A stretch of 64,000 nt of DNA from Bacteroides caccae (GCF_002222615.2 NZ_CP022412.2:744001-808000); one strand, 5' to 3'; positions 43,795-54,168 are shown, counted from the stretch's first letter. Notes: generated by a model from the letters alone, not told the origin. Numbers and translations are program-made.

Positions 43795-44192
43795 TTCAGG
43801 TAAGGTGCAAAGACGTTATCAAACAATTCGCTGTCACTCAAACGTCCATTTACTACACATACCGTTTCAACAGTGGATTTCACTACTACTTTATTATCAC
43901 TTTTCCGGAAAATATCCTGATAAAACACATACTTAATGCCTTCTTTCTTCATATATAGCTTGGATACAAATTCATCTCCACTCTTCAACGGAGTTTTGAA
44001 AGCCATATTGATGCGTGCTACTACGGGATCGACTCCCTGCTCATGAAGCGCTGCAAAGCTAACGCCGACCGAGGTCAGAAATTCATGCCGGGTATGTTCC
44101 AGATAATGCTGATAGTTGGCATTATTGACAATACCTTGAAGGTCGCATTCATAATCACGCACCTTCATTTCCAATTCATAGATATAGTTCAT
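43791..44192 (-). CDS. Acyl-CoA thioesterase, 4HBT hot-dog family
   Basis: 133 residues. The hot-dog fold opens with ELEMKVRDYECDLQGIVNNANYQHYLEHTR, in which the Asp of the active-site loop (D-x-x-G-I-V-N/H) is present. FKTPLKSGDEFVSKLYMKKEGIKYVFYQDIFR follows. The substrate is probably a cytoplasmic acyl-CoA thioester; the exact one is unknown. It lies between U32 (37-base gap) and dprA (4-base overlap) in one operon. Confidence 0.85.
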   Translation of the reverse strand: MNYIYELEMKVRDYECDLQGIVNNANYQHYLEHTRHEFLTSVGVSFAALHEQGVDPVVARINMAFKTPLKSGDEFVSKLYMKKEGIKYVFYQDIFRKSDNKVVVKSTVETVCVVNGRLSDSELFDNVFAPYLK

Positions 44193-44229
44193 TTATCGTG
44201 AATTAAAGATTAGAGAATAATGACCGGAG

Positions 44230-45519
44230 CTAGCCTCTTTTCTGTTCGATATCCAGCCCTTTAAACTTTTTCAGTTCTTCGGTAGATACCAGTTTATACA
44301 GTTTGTCACTCGGACGTATCTTATCCGACTTCATAGAGAAATGCTGCCCTTTCTTTACGGTCTGCACCGGTTCCAGATCAACACGCGCTTCATCCAATGT
44401 CATAAAAACAGCGCCGGTAGTCGGTCCTGTAATCAACAGTTTGTCGCCTACGCTAACCTCGGCAGCTTCAACCAAAAACTCGGAGACTCCGATGTTAGAA
44501 AAGTATTTGATCCCTTTTCCCACGTAAATCTTACGTTCCGTTGCCGCCGATCCATAATTGCGGGTCCATTCTCCCAAACGCTGTCCGAGATAGTAGCCGT
44601 CCCAGAAACCACGGTTGAAAACGGTCTTCAGGCGTTCATCCCATGCTGCAATCTTTTCATCAGTAAAGGTATCTTCCAGATAGGCTTTGATAGCTTCTTT
44701 GTAGCATTCCACCACTGTGCGCACATACTCAGGTCCACGGGCACGACCTTCAATCTTGAACACACGCACACCTGCATCCAACATCTTATTCATAAAATGA
44801 ATAGTTTTCAGGTCTTTCGGCGACATGATATATTCGTTATCAATATCCAATTCCACATCCGTTTCCTTATCACGAACGGTATAAGAACGACGACACACCT
44901 GCATACAAGCACCCCGGTTGGCAGAATGGTTCATCTCATGCAAAGAAAGATAGCATTTACCCGAAACAGCCATACAGAGCGCACCATGACAGAACATTTC
45001 AATACGAAGCTGTTCGCCACTCGGACCGCAGATATGTTCTTCCTGTATCTGCCGGTAAATCTCCGCTACCTGTTCCAGATTCAATTCACGGGCCAGTACC
45101 ACTACATCAGCAAACCGGGCATAGAATTTCAACGCTTCTGCATTGGAGATATTCAGCTGGGTGGAAAGATGCACCTCCTGCCCTATCCGGCGGGCATAGT
45201 CCATCACTGCAACATCAGCCGCAATCACAGCCGAAATTCCCGCTTCCTTAGCCGCATCGACAATCGTATGCATTAAAGGAATATCTTTATCATAGATAAT
45301 AGTATTCACCGTCAGGTAGCTTTTCATCCCGTGCTCATCGCACGTGCGGGCTATTTCCCGCAAGTCATCAATCGTGAACGTATTAGCCGAACGGGCACGC
45401 ATATTCAAGTTTTCTATACCGAAATAGATAGAATCGGCACCTGCCTGAATGGCCGCAGCTAGAGATTCGCGCGAACCTACAGGAGCCATAATTTCAAAAT
45501 CTTTCAAACTAAGACTCAT
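44230..45519 (-). CDS. U32-family protein (TrhP/RlhA-like hydroxylase)
   Basis: 429 residues. It has the U32 barrel: IMAPVGSRESLAAAIQAGADSIYFGIENLNMRA, VNTIIYDKDI, and the signature EMFCHGALCMAVSGKCYLS with cysteines that bind an iron-sulfur cluster, plus the RGACMQVCRR motif. Members once called collagenases are now known to hydroxylate tRNA or rRNA with prephenate-dependent chemistry (TrhP, RlhA); a peptidase role is unlikely. It heads the operon with the thioesterase and dprA genes. Confidence 0.85.
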   Translation of the reverse strand: MSLSLKDFEIMAPVGSRESLAAAIQAGADSIYFGIENLNMRARSANTFTIDDLREIARTCDEHGMKSYLTVNTIIYDKDIPLMHTIVDAAKEAGISAVIAADVAVMDYARRIGQEVHLSTQLNISNAEALKFYARFADVVVLARELNLEQVAEIYRQIQEEHICGPSGEQLRIEMFCHGALCMAVSGKCYLSLHEMNHSANRGACMQVCRRSYTVRDKETDVELDIDNEYIMSPKDLKTIHFMNKMLDAGVRVFKIEGRARGPEYVRTVVECYKEAIKAYLEDTFTDEKIAAWDERLKTVFNRGFWDGYYLGQRLGEWTRNYGSAATERKIYVGKGIKYFSNIGVSEFLVEAAEVSVGDKLLITGPTTGAVFMTLDEARVDLEPVQTVKKGQHFSMKSDKIRPSDKLYKLVSTEELKKFKGLDIEQKRG

Positions 45520-45643
45520 AGAATATATACTTATTTGTATCAGTTAAGCAAATGAATGCGTACAAAGGTAGGCTTTTTTCCGTATTTTTGCAGCGAAAAG
45601 AAGAAGTTACTTCAATCATAAACAGCAAATAACAAAATCGTAT

Positions 45644-46639
45644 ATGAAGATTAACCATATAGACTTGGGAAAACATCCTATCCTGCTTGCTCCCATGGAA
45701 GACGTGACCGACCCGGCTTTCCGCCTGATGTGCAAAAAGTTCGGAGCGGACATGGTATATACTGAATTTGTATCGAGTGACGCACTGATACGTGCTGTCA
45801 GCAAGACAGCGCAGAAGTTAAACATCAGTGATGAAGAACGTCCCGTCGCTATTCAGATATACGGCAAAGATACGGAAACCATGGTGGAAGCCGCAAAGAT
45901 TGTGGAACAGGCACAGCCTGATATTTTGGATATTAACTTCGGATGCCCGGTGAAAAGAGTGGCCGGAAAGGGTGCCGGAGCAGGAATGTTGCAGAATATC
46001 CCTCAAATGCTGGAAATTACCCGTGCTGTAGTGGATGCGGTAAAAATCCCCGTAACGGTGAAAACCCGTCTGGGGTGGGACGCCAACAACAAAATTATCG
46101 TAGAGCTGGCAGAACAGTTACAGGATTGCGGTATTGCCGCATTAACCATACACGGTCGTACCCGTGCACAAATGTACACCGGAGAAGCAGACTGGACGCT
46201 GATAGGAGAAGTAAAAAATAATCCGCGGATGCATATCCCGATCATCGGCAACGGGGATGTGACAACGCCTCAACGCTGCAAGGAGTGTTTCGACCGTTAT
46301 GGAGTGGACGCTGTTATGATAGGCCGTGCCAGCTTCGGCCGTCCATGGATATTTAAAGAGATGAAGCATTATCTGGAGACAGGCGAGGAACTGCCGCCAC
46401 TAAGTTTTGAATGGTGCATGGAAGTCCTCCGCCAGGAAGTGATTGACAGTGTAAACTTACTCGACGAACGCAAAGGTATCTTGCACGTACGCCGTCACTT
46501 GGCTGCAAGCCCGTTATTCAAAGGAATCCCTAATTTCCGTGACACCCGCATCGCTATGTTACGTGCCGAGACCAAAGAGGAGCTGTTTCAGATATTTAAT
46601 GAAATACTCACCAACAGAGAAAGTAGCCCGAAAAATTAA
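45644..46639 (+). CDS. dusB: tRNA-dihydrouridine synthase B
   Basis: 331 residues. A flavin-binding TIM barrel begins LLAPMEDVTDPAFR, followed by YTEFVSSDALI, the catalytic Cys in DINFGCPVKRVAGKGAGAGML, the flavin site IPIIGNGDVTTP and VMIGRASFGRPW. It reduces uridines in the tRNA D-loop. Promoter element TATTTTTG lies in the intergenic region (near 45592) shared with the divergent U32 gene. Confidence 0.93.
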   Translation: MKINHIDLGKHPILLAPMEDVTDPAFRLMCKKFGADMVYTEFVSSDALIRAVSKTAQKLNISDEERPVAIQIYGKDTETMVEAAKIVEQAQPDILDINFGCPVKRVAGKGAGAGMLQNIPQMLEITRAVVDAVKIPVTVKTRLGWDANNKIIVELAEQLQDCGIAALTIHGRTRAQMYTGEADWTLIGEVKNNPRMHIPIIGNGDVTTPQRCKECFDRYGVDAVMIGRASFGRPWIFKEMKHYLETGEELPPLSFEWCMEVLRQEVIDSVNLLDERKGILHVRRHLAASPLFKGIPNFRDTRIAMLRAETKEELFQIFNEILTNRESSPKN

Positions 46640-46650
46640 ATACGATATTT

Positions 46651-46693
46651 ATAGCATTGCATCCTTGAAGATAGTATTATGGAGCAATGCTAT
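46651..46693. terminator. Shared terminator hairpin between dusB and the PAP2 gene
   Basis: ATAGCATTGC (46651-46660) pairs with GCAATGCTAT (46684-46693) across a 23-base loop. T-rich sequence follows on the plus strand. It lies between two convergent genes. Confidence 0.5.
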
Positions 46694-46694
46694 T

Positions 46695-47660
46695 TTATTT
46701 GAACATCGGTTGCGCAAACCACTTTTTAAACATCCAAGTTACCATCACATACAACAGGAATGCGGAGAAAAAGCCTACAATAGCATCAATGACATAATGA
46801 GCCTGAATATATACAGTAGCTCCACAAAGCAGCATATAGAAAGGTATCAGGCAAGCAAACAGCTTCTTACTGCCCCGCCATGCCATAATCATCAGAATGG
46901 TAGAAATGCCGACATGCGAACTTGGAAATGCGGCCGTAGGCCGTTCGCCCACTTGTTGGGAGCCTTCCACTAAACTATAAAAGAACCCATGCTGATAGCC
47001 CGGACCGGGAAGCAATTCCTGATGATGATTGAAATAATCACCGATAGCCGGGAAAATTCCTTTAGAAACATTATCAAATCCAATGGCAGGAAAATAGAAT
47101 TGAGGTCCTGCAACAGGTACGAATATATATATCAGATAATAGATAAAGAAGGAAGTGACAAGCACAAAAGACATCTTTTCAAACCACTCGAACCTATAAA
47201 TGAAATAGAATAACGCCACAATCAACATCATCGGATAATAGAAGAAATATCCCATATTGAACGCCTCACTGACCAGAAGATGCGGGAACGTATGACAGAA
47301 CCAGATAGCAGGTTGCCCATTAAAAATAAACTGTTCGGTGATAGCGAAGACATGATCCAGATTCGGAAAGAACCGGTTGAACTCGAAAGTATCCGGATAC
47401 CAGTAAGAAAGCAGGCTCATCTGAATGACGATGCGTACAAACGCCGAAAACTTACAGGGAGCAAGCCGGTAGAGATACATCAACAGAAAAGTCATTGCAG
47501 CAATCATAGCCCTATCCAGCAACATGTGCCATGGATGATCCATTCGCTGAAACAGGAATAGAATCAAAATGGAGGTCAACAGATTATAAATCAATGTAAT
47601 CTTCTCCACAGCAAACAACCCTTTCCGGGTTTCTACTCGCTTAAATAAGTCTAAAGCCAT
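46695..47660 (-). CDS. PAP2-type membrane phosphatase, inositolphosphotransferase-like
   Basis: 321 residues with about six to seven hydrophobic segments. The PAP2 phosphatase motifs are the late SSHVGIS (in RPTAAFPSSHVGIS) and AHYVIDAIVG with the catalytic His; the layout resembles the Aur1/Ipt1-like group that makes inositol phosphoryl lipids in yeast and phosphatidate/sphingolipid phosphatases in Bacteroidetes. The substrate is not settled. The start overlaps the epimerase stop by 10 bases, so the two genes are coupled. Confidence 0.75.
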   Translation of the reverse strand: MALDLFKRVETRKGLFAVEKITLIYNLLTSILILFLFQRMDHPWHMLLDRAMIAAMTFLLMYLYRLAPCKFSAFVRIVIQMSLLSYWYPDTFEFNRFFPNLDHVFAITEQFIFNGQPAIWFCHTFPHLLVSEAFNMGYFFYYPMMLIVALFYFIYRFEWFEKMSFVLVTSFFIYYLIYIFVPVAGPQFYFPAIGFDNVSKGIFPAIGDYFNHHQELLPGPGYQHGFFYSLVEGSQQVGERPTAAFPSSHVGISTILMIMAWRGSKKLFACLIPFYMLLCGATVYIQAHYVIDAIVGFFSAFLLYVMVTWMFKKWFAQPMFK

Positions 47661-48658
47661 CCTTCGTTTTTATACCAGGCAATGGTTTCATGGACTCCCT
47701 TTTCCAAATCATATTCGGGCGCATACCCCAGTTCATTAATTGTCGGGATGATGTCACATTGCCAATTGCGTTGTTTCATTATCTTATATTTATCCGAATT
47801 TAGTGTACTGCTCTTTCCGGAACGTGTAGCAATAAATTCAGCGAGCAAAGATATAACTTTTAGCACAATTAATGGACATTTCAGATGAAGAACAAACGGA
47901 TTACCCAATTCTTTTTGTATCAGGTCCGAAAACGCACGACTCTTATACACATTCCCGTCTGTCAGGAAATACGTTCTACGGGTAACATTTTTCTCTATTC
48001 CCAGGAAAATAGCTTGCACAATGTCTTTCACATAAACAAAAGTAAGGTCTTGACGCCGGAAACCCACCGAGAAATCAACATGCTTCTGAATAGATTTCGC
48101 CATAAGGAAATAATCTGTTTCACGAGGTCCGTAAACTCCCGTAGGACGATAAATGACATAAGGAAAACCGGGAATACTCTGAATATACAGTTCCGCTTTC
48201 AGTTTACTGAACCCATAAGCCGTATTGGGCGCCGGAGTATCATCCGCCTCAATCGGAGTATAATCCTTCTCACGTACAGGACCGAATACACTCAACGTGC
48301 TGATATATATAAACTGCTTCGGAACCATATTCAACGCTTTCAGCGTGTCTATAAAATATTTAGTCTGGAGATAATTGACATAATCAAAAGTCTTTTTGTC
48401 AGAGCATTTGGTGACACCGGCACAATGAATGATATAATCAAACTTGTTATAAGTACCTTTATGCCCGGAGAGTTGGGCGCGAAGTTCATTAGGATGCGCA
48501 AAGTCCAGTTCCAGAAAATGAATCTTCCGGTTTTTCAAATATTTCTTACTGCTCGTAGAACGAATCCCTGCCCACACACCAAACCTTCGTTTCAACGCTT
48601 CCTCTACGATGAAACTTCCTATAAAACCGCTTGCGCCCGTAATTAAAACACTCTCCAT
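47651..48658 (-). CDS. NAD-dependent epimerase/dehydratase family protein (extended SDR)
   Basis: 335 residues. The cofactor motif is TGASGFIGSFIVEEALKRRFG at the N-terminus; the catalytic Tyr and Lys are in NTAYGFSKLKAELY, after the STLSVFGP segment; YRPTGVYGPRETDYFLM is the substrate region. It may act on a nucleotide sugar or, like 3-beta-HSD relatives, on a lipid. The pairing with a PAP2 membrane enzyme suggests a lipid or glycolipid pathway; this is inference. Confidence 0.8.
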   Translation of the reverse strand: MESVLITGASGFIGSFIVEEALKRRFGVWAGIRSTSSKKYLKNRKIHFLELDFAHPNELRAQLSGHKGTYNKFDYIIHCAGVTKCSDKKTFDYVNYLQTKYFIDTLKALNMVPKQFIYISTLSVFGPVREKDYTPIEADDTPAPNTAYGFSKLKAELYIQSIPGFPYVIYRPTGVYGPRETDYFLMAKSIQKHVDFSVGFRRQDLTFVYVKDIVQAIFLGIEKNVTRRTYFLTDGNVYKSRAFSDLIQKELGNPFVLHLKCPLIVLKVISLLAEFIATRSGKSSTLNSDKYKIMKQRNWQCDIIPTINELGYAPEYDLEKGVHETIAWYKNEGWL

Positions 48659-49007
48659 TATTACTCTCTAGGTTCTGCGTGAATATTAATAAAAGTACCT
48701 CACTAAACATTTTCTTGATAATGCCACAAAGATACAATAAATATAAAACAAAAGCCATTTTGCTTTTCTCAATTATTATTTGTCGCACTCAACCCGTTGA
48801 AAAAAAACGATACCCTTTAAATACCACTTAAATACAACGATAAAATTATGAGTTATCCCCAACTTTGTAATATACCTTATCAGAACCAACCTGACCTATT
48901 ACGGAAAATCAAATACAAGACTGCAAAGTTATTTTTCTTTCCTCAAAGTTTCGATAAGGAAAATATTCCTATATCTTTGTAACTAGATATTTTTAAAAGA
49001 CTACATT
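48659..49007. other. Intergenic region between divergent epimerase and rnr genes
   Basis: 349 bases, AT-rich. It holds an epimerase -7 element on the minus strand (CAAAGATA, 48727-48734, TATCTTTG in sense) and the rnr -7 TATCTTTG at 48972-48979, with a weak GTTT at the -33 position. Nothing else is recognised. Confidence 0.6.
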
Positions 49008-51164
49008 ATGGCGAAAAAGAAAGAAAAGAAAGAGAAGAAAGCCGGCAAGAGAATGAGTAAAAAACAGTTAGCCGCGCTATTGATAGACTTTTTCCATGCC
49101 AAACAAAGCGAGACGCTGAGCATGAAATATATTTTCTCAGAGTTACATCTCACCACTCACCCGCAGAAAATGCTATGCGTCGATATTCTTCACGAAATGC
49201 TGGATGATGACTATATCAGCGAAATAGAAAAGGGAAAGTTCCGTCTCAACAATCATGGAACAGAGATGACCGGCACCTTCCAACGGAAAAGTAACGGAAA
49301 GAATTCCTTCATCCCCGAAGGAGGGGGCGATCCTATCTTTGTGGCCGAACGCAACTCGGCCCATGCGATGAACAACGACAAAGTAAAGATCACCTTCTAC
49401 GCCAAACGTAAAAACAAGGATGCCGAAGGGGAAGTAATAGAAATACTGGAACGTGCCAACGATACATTTGTCGGTACACTGGAAGTAGCCAAGTCGTATG
49501 CTTTTCTGGTGACGGAAAACCGCACACTTGCCAATGACATCTTTATCCCGAAAGAAAAGCTGAAAGGTGGTAAAACCGGAGACAAAGCAATTGTGAAAGT
49601 GACCGAATGGCCGGACAAGGCAAAAAATCCTATCGGACAAGTCATTGATATACTTGGCAAAGCCGGTGAAAACACTACGGAGATGCACGCCATTCTTGCC
49701 GAATTCGGTTTGCCTTATGTCTATCCGAAGTCGGTAGAGACAGCGGCAGACAAGATTCCCGCCGAAATTTCAGCCGAAGAGATTGCCAAACGTGAGGACT
49801 TCCGCAAAGTTACCACTTTCACTATTGACCCGAAAGATGCCAAAGACTTCGACGATGCACTTTCTATCCGCAAATTGAAAGAAGGATTGTGGGAAGTAGG
49901 TGTACACATCGCCGATGTGACGCATTACGTGAAAGAAGGAGGAATCATTGACAAAGAGGCAGAAAAACGCGCCACTTCCGTCTATCTGGTGGACCGCACC
50001 ATTCCGATGCTTCCCGAACGATTGTGTAACTTCATCTGTTCCCTCCGCCCGAATGAAGAAAAGCTGGCTTTCTCCGTAATCTTCAATATTACCGAAAAAG
50101 GTGAAGTCAAGGATTCACGCATCGTTCATACGGTTATCAACTCCGACCGCCGCTTTACTTACGAAGAGGCACAGCAAATTATCGAGACAAAAGAAGGAGA
50201 CTTCAAGGAAGAAGTACTCACACTGGATACTATCGCCAAAGCACTTCGCGAAAAACGTTTCTCAGCAGGAGCTATCAACTTCGACCGTTACGAAGTGAAG
50301 TTCGAGATCGATGAGAAAGGGAAACCTATCAGCGTTTACTTCAAGGAGTCAAAAGACGCCAATAAGCTGGTAGAAGAATTTATGTTGCTTGCCAACAGAA
50401 CCGTAGCCGAAAAGGTAGGACGTGTGCCGAAGAATAAGAAAGCCAAAGTGCTCCCTTACCGTATCCACGACCTGCCCGACCCGGAAAAGCTGGAAAACTT
50501 GTCGCAGTTCATCGCCCGTTTCGGCTATAAAGTACGTACAAGCGGTACAAAAACAGATATTTCAAAGTCTATTAACCACCTTCTGGACGATATTCATGGT
50601 AAGAAAGAAGAGAATCTGATTGAAACAGTTTCTATCCGTGCCATGCAGAAAGCGCGTTACTCTACGCATAACATCGGCCACTACGGACTGGCATTCGAAT
50701 ATTACACTCACTTCACCTCACCGATCCGCCGTTTCCCGGATATGATGGTACATCGTTTGTTGACGAAGTACATAAACGGAGGACGCAGCGTATCAGAAGC
50801 CAAATACGAAGACCTCTGCGACCACAGTTCGAACATGGAGCAAATAGCTGCCAACGCTGAACGCGCTTCTATCAAATATAAACAGGTAGAATTTATGAGC
50901 GAACGCTTGGGGCAGATTTACGATGGCGTAATCTCCGGTGTAACCGAATGGGGACTCTACGTAGAACTGAACGAAAATAAATGTGAAGGTTTGGTGCCCA
51001 TCCGCGATCTGGATGATGATTATTACGAATTTGACGAGAAGAACTATTGCCTTCGCGGACGTCGTAAAAACAAGATATATAGTCTGGGAGATGCTATTAC
51101 CGTTCGCGTAGCACGTGCCAACCTTGAGAAGAAACAATTGGATTTTGAATTAATAGAAAAATAA
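49008..51164 (+). CDS. rnr: Ribonuclease R
   Basis: 718 residues. A Lys-rich N-terminus precedes a winged-helix region and cold-shock domains (about 70-220), the RNB catalytic domain with TIDPKDAKDFDDALS (metal-binding Asp cluster) and HYGLAFEYYTHFTSPIRRFPDM, and a C-terminal S1 domain (GQIYDGVISGVTEWGLYVEL). It is a 3'-5' exoribonuclease that degrades structured RNA. A PNPOx-fold gene follows 31 bases later. Confidence 0.95.
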   Translation: MAKKKEKKEKKAGKRMSKKQLAALLIDFFHAKQSETLSMKYIFSELHLTTHPQKMLCVDILHEMLDDDYISEIEKGKFRLNNHGTEMTGTFQRKSNGKNSFIPEGGGDPIFVAERNSAHAMNNDKVKITFYAKRKNKDAEGEVIEILERANDTFVGTLEVAKSYAFLVTENRTLANDIFIPKEKLKGGKTGDKAIVKVTEWPDKAKNPIGQVIDILGKAGENTTEMHAILAEFGLPYVYPKSVETAADKIPAEISAEEIAKREDFRKVTTFTIDPKDAKDFDDALSIRKLKEGLWEVGVHIADVTHYVKEGGIIDKEAEKRATSVYLVDRTIPMLPERLCNFICSLRPNEEKLAFSVIFNITEKGEVKDSRIVHTVINSDRRFTYEEAQQIIETKEGDFKEEVLTLDTIAKALREKRFSAGAINFDRYEVKFEIDEKGKPISVYFKESKDANKLVEEFMLLANRTVAEKVGRVPKNKKAKVLPYRIHDLPDPEKLENLSQFIARFGYKVRTSGTKTDISKSINHLLDDIHGKKEENLIETVSIRAMQKARYSTHNIGHYGLAFEYYTHFTSPIRRFPDMMVHRLLTKYINGGRSVSEAKYEDLCDHSSNMEQIAANAERASIKYKQVEFMSERLGQIYDGVISGVTEWGLYVELNENKCEGLVPIRDLDDDYYEFDEKNYCLRGRRKNKIYSLGDAITVRVARANLEKKQLDFELIEK

Positions 51165-51195
51165 GTTCACCACAAAGGGGAAGCTAACAACCATT

Positions 51196-51675
51196 ATGAA
51201 AACCTTTATCATCGAAGACAAACAAAGAATCGAGTCTATTATTCTTCATTGTGACGTTTGTTTTGTAGGTATAGTCGATATGGAAGGTAATCCATACGTA
51301 GTTCCGATGAACTTCGGTTATGAAGACGGCATTATCTATCTCCACTCCGGGCCCGAAGGCAGTAAAGTGGAAATGTTGGAACACAATAATAATGTCTGTA
51401 TCACTTTTAGTCTCGGACACAAGCTTGTCTATCAGCACGAAAAAGTGGCTTGCAGTTACAGTATGCGTTCTGAAAGTGCGATGTGTCGCGGAAAAGTAGA
51501 GTTCGTTGAAGACATGGAAGAAAAACGTGGCGCATTGGACATTATCATGTGTCATTATACGAATAATGAATTTAATTACTCCGATCCGGCTGTCCGTAAT
51601 GTTAAAGTATGGAAAGTACCGGTAGACCGGATGACGGGAAAAGTATTCGGCCTGCGAGCTGATGAAAAGCCATAG
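51196..51675 (+). CDS. Pyridoxamine 5'-phosphate oxidase-fold flavoprotein
   Basis: 159 residues. A split-barrel FMN-binding fold is indicated by CDVCFVGIVDMEGNPYVVPMNFGYEDGIIYLHS near the start and VCITFSLGHKLVYQHEK with FRSESAMCRGKVEFVED-like sequence (SMRSESAMCRGKVEFVED) after it; this is the NimA/PNPOx-like group often called nitroimidazole-resistance-related. The actual activity is unknown. It ends 2 bases before the GH3 start. Confidence 0.8.
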   Translation: MKTFIIEDKQRIESIILHCDVCFVGIVDMEGNPYVVPMNFGYEDGIIYLHSGPEGSKVEMLEHNNNVCITFSLGHKLVYQHEKVACSYSMRSESAMCRGKVEFVEDMEEKRGALDIIMCHYTNNEFNYSDPAVRNVKVWKVPVDRMTGKVFGLRADEKP

Positions 51676-51677
51676 AT

Positions 51678-54038
51678 ATGAAAAAATTAGTATGTGGACT
51701 TACCTTGTGTCTGTCTGTCGGCAACATCTTTGCCGGCAGTACAAAAGACATATACAAGAAGAATTGGATTGACTTTAATAAGAACGGAGTCAAGGACGTA
51801 TACGAAGACCCTGCCGCTCCTATTGAAGCCCGTGTTGCGGATTTGCTGTCGCAAATGACGCTGGAAGAGAAAACCTGCCAAATGGCTACTTTATACGGTT
51901 CGGGGCGGGTATTGAAAGATGCATGGCCCACTGCCGAATGGTCAAAGGAAATCTGGAAAGACGGTATCGGGAATATTGACGAACAGGCGAACGGATTGGG
52001 TAAATTCGGTTCCGAACTTTCTTATCCGTATGCCAACAGTGTAAAGAACCGCCACGAAATACAACGCTGGTTTGTAGAACAGACACGGTTGGGCATTCCC
52101 GTTGACTTTACCAATGAAGGAATACGCGGATTGTGCCACAATCGGGCTACCATGTTTCCTGCCCAATGCGGACAAGGTGCCACGTGGAACAAGAAACTGA
52201 TCCGAGAAATTGCGAAAGTCACTGCTGATGAGGCAAAAGCGCTCGGATATACCAATATTTACGCCCCGATTCTGGACATTGCCCAAGACCCGCGCTGGGG
52301 ACGGGTAGTAGAGAGTTATGGCGAAGATCCTTATCTGGCAGGCGAACTGGGAAAACAAATGATTCTCGGTCTGCAAGCCGAAGGGCTGGCAGCCACTCCG
52401 AAACATTTTGCCGTCTATAGTATCCCGGTTGGAGGACGTGATGGAGGTACACGTACCGACCCGCACGTGGCTCCGCGTGAGATGAAGACTCTTTATTTGG
52501 AACCCTTCCGCAAAGGAATTCAGGAAGCAGGAGCCTTAGGGGTAATGAGCTCTTATAATGATTATGACGGAGAACCTGTCTCCGGGAGTTATCATTTCCT
52601 TACTGAAATTCTGCGTCAACAATGGGGGTTCAAGGGATATGTAGTATCGGACAGTGAAGCAGTGGAATTCCTGCATACAAAACACCGCATTACCCCGACT
52701 GAAGAAGAAATGGCGGCACAAGTAGTAAATGCAGGACTGAATATCCGCACCAACTTCACCCCGCCACAAGATTTTATCCTCCCTTTACGCCGTGCAATCA
52801 GCGAAGGAAAAATCTCTTTGCATACCCTCGACCAACGTGTAGGTGAAATCTTACGTGTCAAATTTATGTTGGGGCTTTTTGATAATCCGTACCCAGGTGA
52901 TGATCGTCATCCAGAAACGGTAGTACACAATGCCGCTCATCAGGAGGTATCTATGAAAGCGGCTTTAGAGTCTATTGTTCTTCTGAAAAACGAGAATCAG
53001 ATGCTTCCGTTGTCCAAGAGCCTCAACAAAATAGCAGTTATCGGTCCGAATGCAGAAGAAGTGAAGGAACTGACGTGCAGATACGGCCCTGCCCATGCTC
53101 CTATCAAGACTGTATATCAGGGAATCAAAGAATATCTGCCTAATGCAGAAGTCAGCTATGCAAAGGGATGTAACATCATTGACAAGTATTTCCCGGAAAG
53201 TGAATTATACAATGTTCCTTTGGATACACAGGAACAAGCTATGATTAATGAAGCAGTAGAACTGGCAAAAGTTTCGGACATCGCTATTCTTGTATTAGGC
53301 GGAAATGAGAAGACGGTTCGGGAGGAATTTTCCCGTACCAGCCTCGATCTCTGCGGGCGTCAGCAACAGTTGTTGGAAGCTGTTTATGCAACAGGAAAGC
53401 CAGTAGTTTTGGTAATGGTAGACGGAAGGGCAGCAACAATCAACTGGGCCAACAAATACGTTCCCGCTATTGTGCATGCCTGGTTCCCCGGTGAATTTAT
53501 GGGGAATGCTATTGCTAAAGTCCTTTTCGGAGATTACAATCCGGGCGGTCGTCTGGCTGTAACTTTCCCGAAGTCAGTAGGACAGGTTCCATTTGCATTT
53601 CCATTCAAACCCGGCTCCGATTCAAAGGGGAGAGTCCGTGTAGACGGAGTTCTTTATCCTTTCGGATATGGGTTAAGTTACACTACTTTTGAATATTCAG
53701 CCTTGAAGATCTCCAAACCGGTTATAGGTCCACAAGAAAACATGACCCTTTCGTGTATCGTAAAGAATACCGGGAAAAGAGCTGGAGATGAAGTAGTTCA
53801 GCTTTATATTCGGGATGATTTCAGCAGTGTGACTACCTACGACAAGATGTTACGTGGCTTCGAGCGTATTCATTTGCAACCGGGAGAAGAACAGACAATC
53901 AGCTTTACCCTTACTCCTCAAGACTTGGGGTTATGGGACAAGAACAATCAGTTTACGGTAGAACCGGGTAGTTTTTCAATAATGATAGGAGCTTCATCAC
54001 AAGATATACGGTTGAAAGGAAGTTTTGAAGTGCAATAA
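51678..54038 (+). CDS. Glycoside hydrolase family 3 (beta-glucosidase/xylosidase-like), exported
   Basis: 786 residues with a signal peptide (about 1-20). The GH3 barrel includes DEQANGLGKF, TNEGIRG, NIYAPILDIAQDPRWGRVVESYGEDP, KHF and the likely nucleophile Asp325 in VVSDSEAVEFLH. The C-terminal alpha/beta sandwich (KIAVIGPNAEE) and fibronectin-like domain (VQLYIRDDFSSVTTYDKMLRGFERIHL) follow. It removes terminal beta-linked glucose or xylose in the periplasm. It is not next to the SusCD locus here and has no GTATCAG box. Confidence 0.9.
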   Translation: MKKLVCGLTLCLSVGNIFAGSTKDIYKKNWIDFNKNGVKDVYEDPAAPIEARVADLLSQMTLEEKTCQMATLYGSGRVLKDAWPTAEWSKEIWKDGIGNIDEQANGLGKFGSELSYPYANSVKNRHEIQRWFVEQTRLGIPVDFTNEGIRGLCHNRATMFPAQCGQGATWNKKLIREIAKVTADEAKALGYTNIYAPILDIAQDPRWGRVVESYGEDPYLAGELGKQMILGLQAEGLAATPKHFAVYSIPVGGRDGGTRTDPHVAPREMKTLYLEPFRKGIQEAGALGVMSSYNDYDGEPVSGSYHFLTEILRQQWGFKGYVVSDSEAVEFLHTKHRITPTEEEMAAQVVNAGLNIRTNFTPPQDFILPLRRAISEGKISLHTLDQRVGEILRVKFMLGLFDNPYPGDDRHPETVVHNAAHQEVSMKAALESIVLLKNENQMLPLSKSLNKIAVIGPNAEEVKELTCRYGPAHAPIKTVYQGIKEYLPNAEVSYAKGCNIIDKYFPESELYNVPLDTQEQAMINEAVELAKVSDIAILVLGGNEKTVREEFSRTSLDLCGRQQQLLEAVYATGKPVVLVMVDGRAATINWANKYVPAIVHAWFPGEFMGNAIAKVLFGDYNPGGRLAVTFPKSVGQVPFAFPFKPGSDSKGRVRVDGVLYPFGYGLSYTTFEYSALKISKPVIGPQENMTLSCIVKNTGKRAGDEVVQLYIRDDFSSVTTYDKMLRGFERIHLQPGEEQTISFTLTPQDLGLWDKNNQFTVEPGSFSIMIGASSQDIRLKGSFEVQ

Positions 54039-54063
54039 ACCCCAATCAATAATATAAATCCAT

Positions 54064-54126
54064 AAGAACCGGTAATAATTTTGTTTTCCTCACTAAAAAG
54101 TGAAACAGAAATTATTACCGGTTCTT
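54064..54126. terminator. Strong bidirectional terminator between GH3 and CotH genes
   Basis: Perfect 18-bp arms (54064-54081 and 54109-54126, containing AAGAACCGGTAATAATTT) around a 27-base loop that pairs in part. It lies between convergent genes with T-rich flanks on either side. Confidence 0.85.
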
Positions 54127-54168
54127 CAGATATCTATTTTCATCTATCAGTTCAACAGATTGATTCTA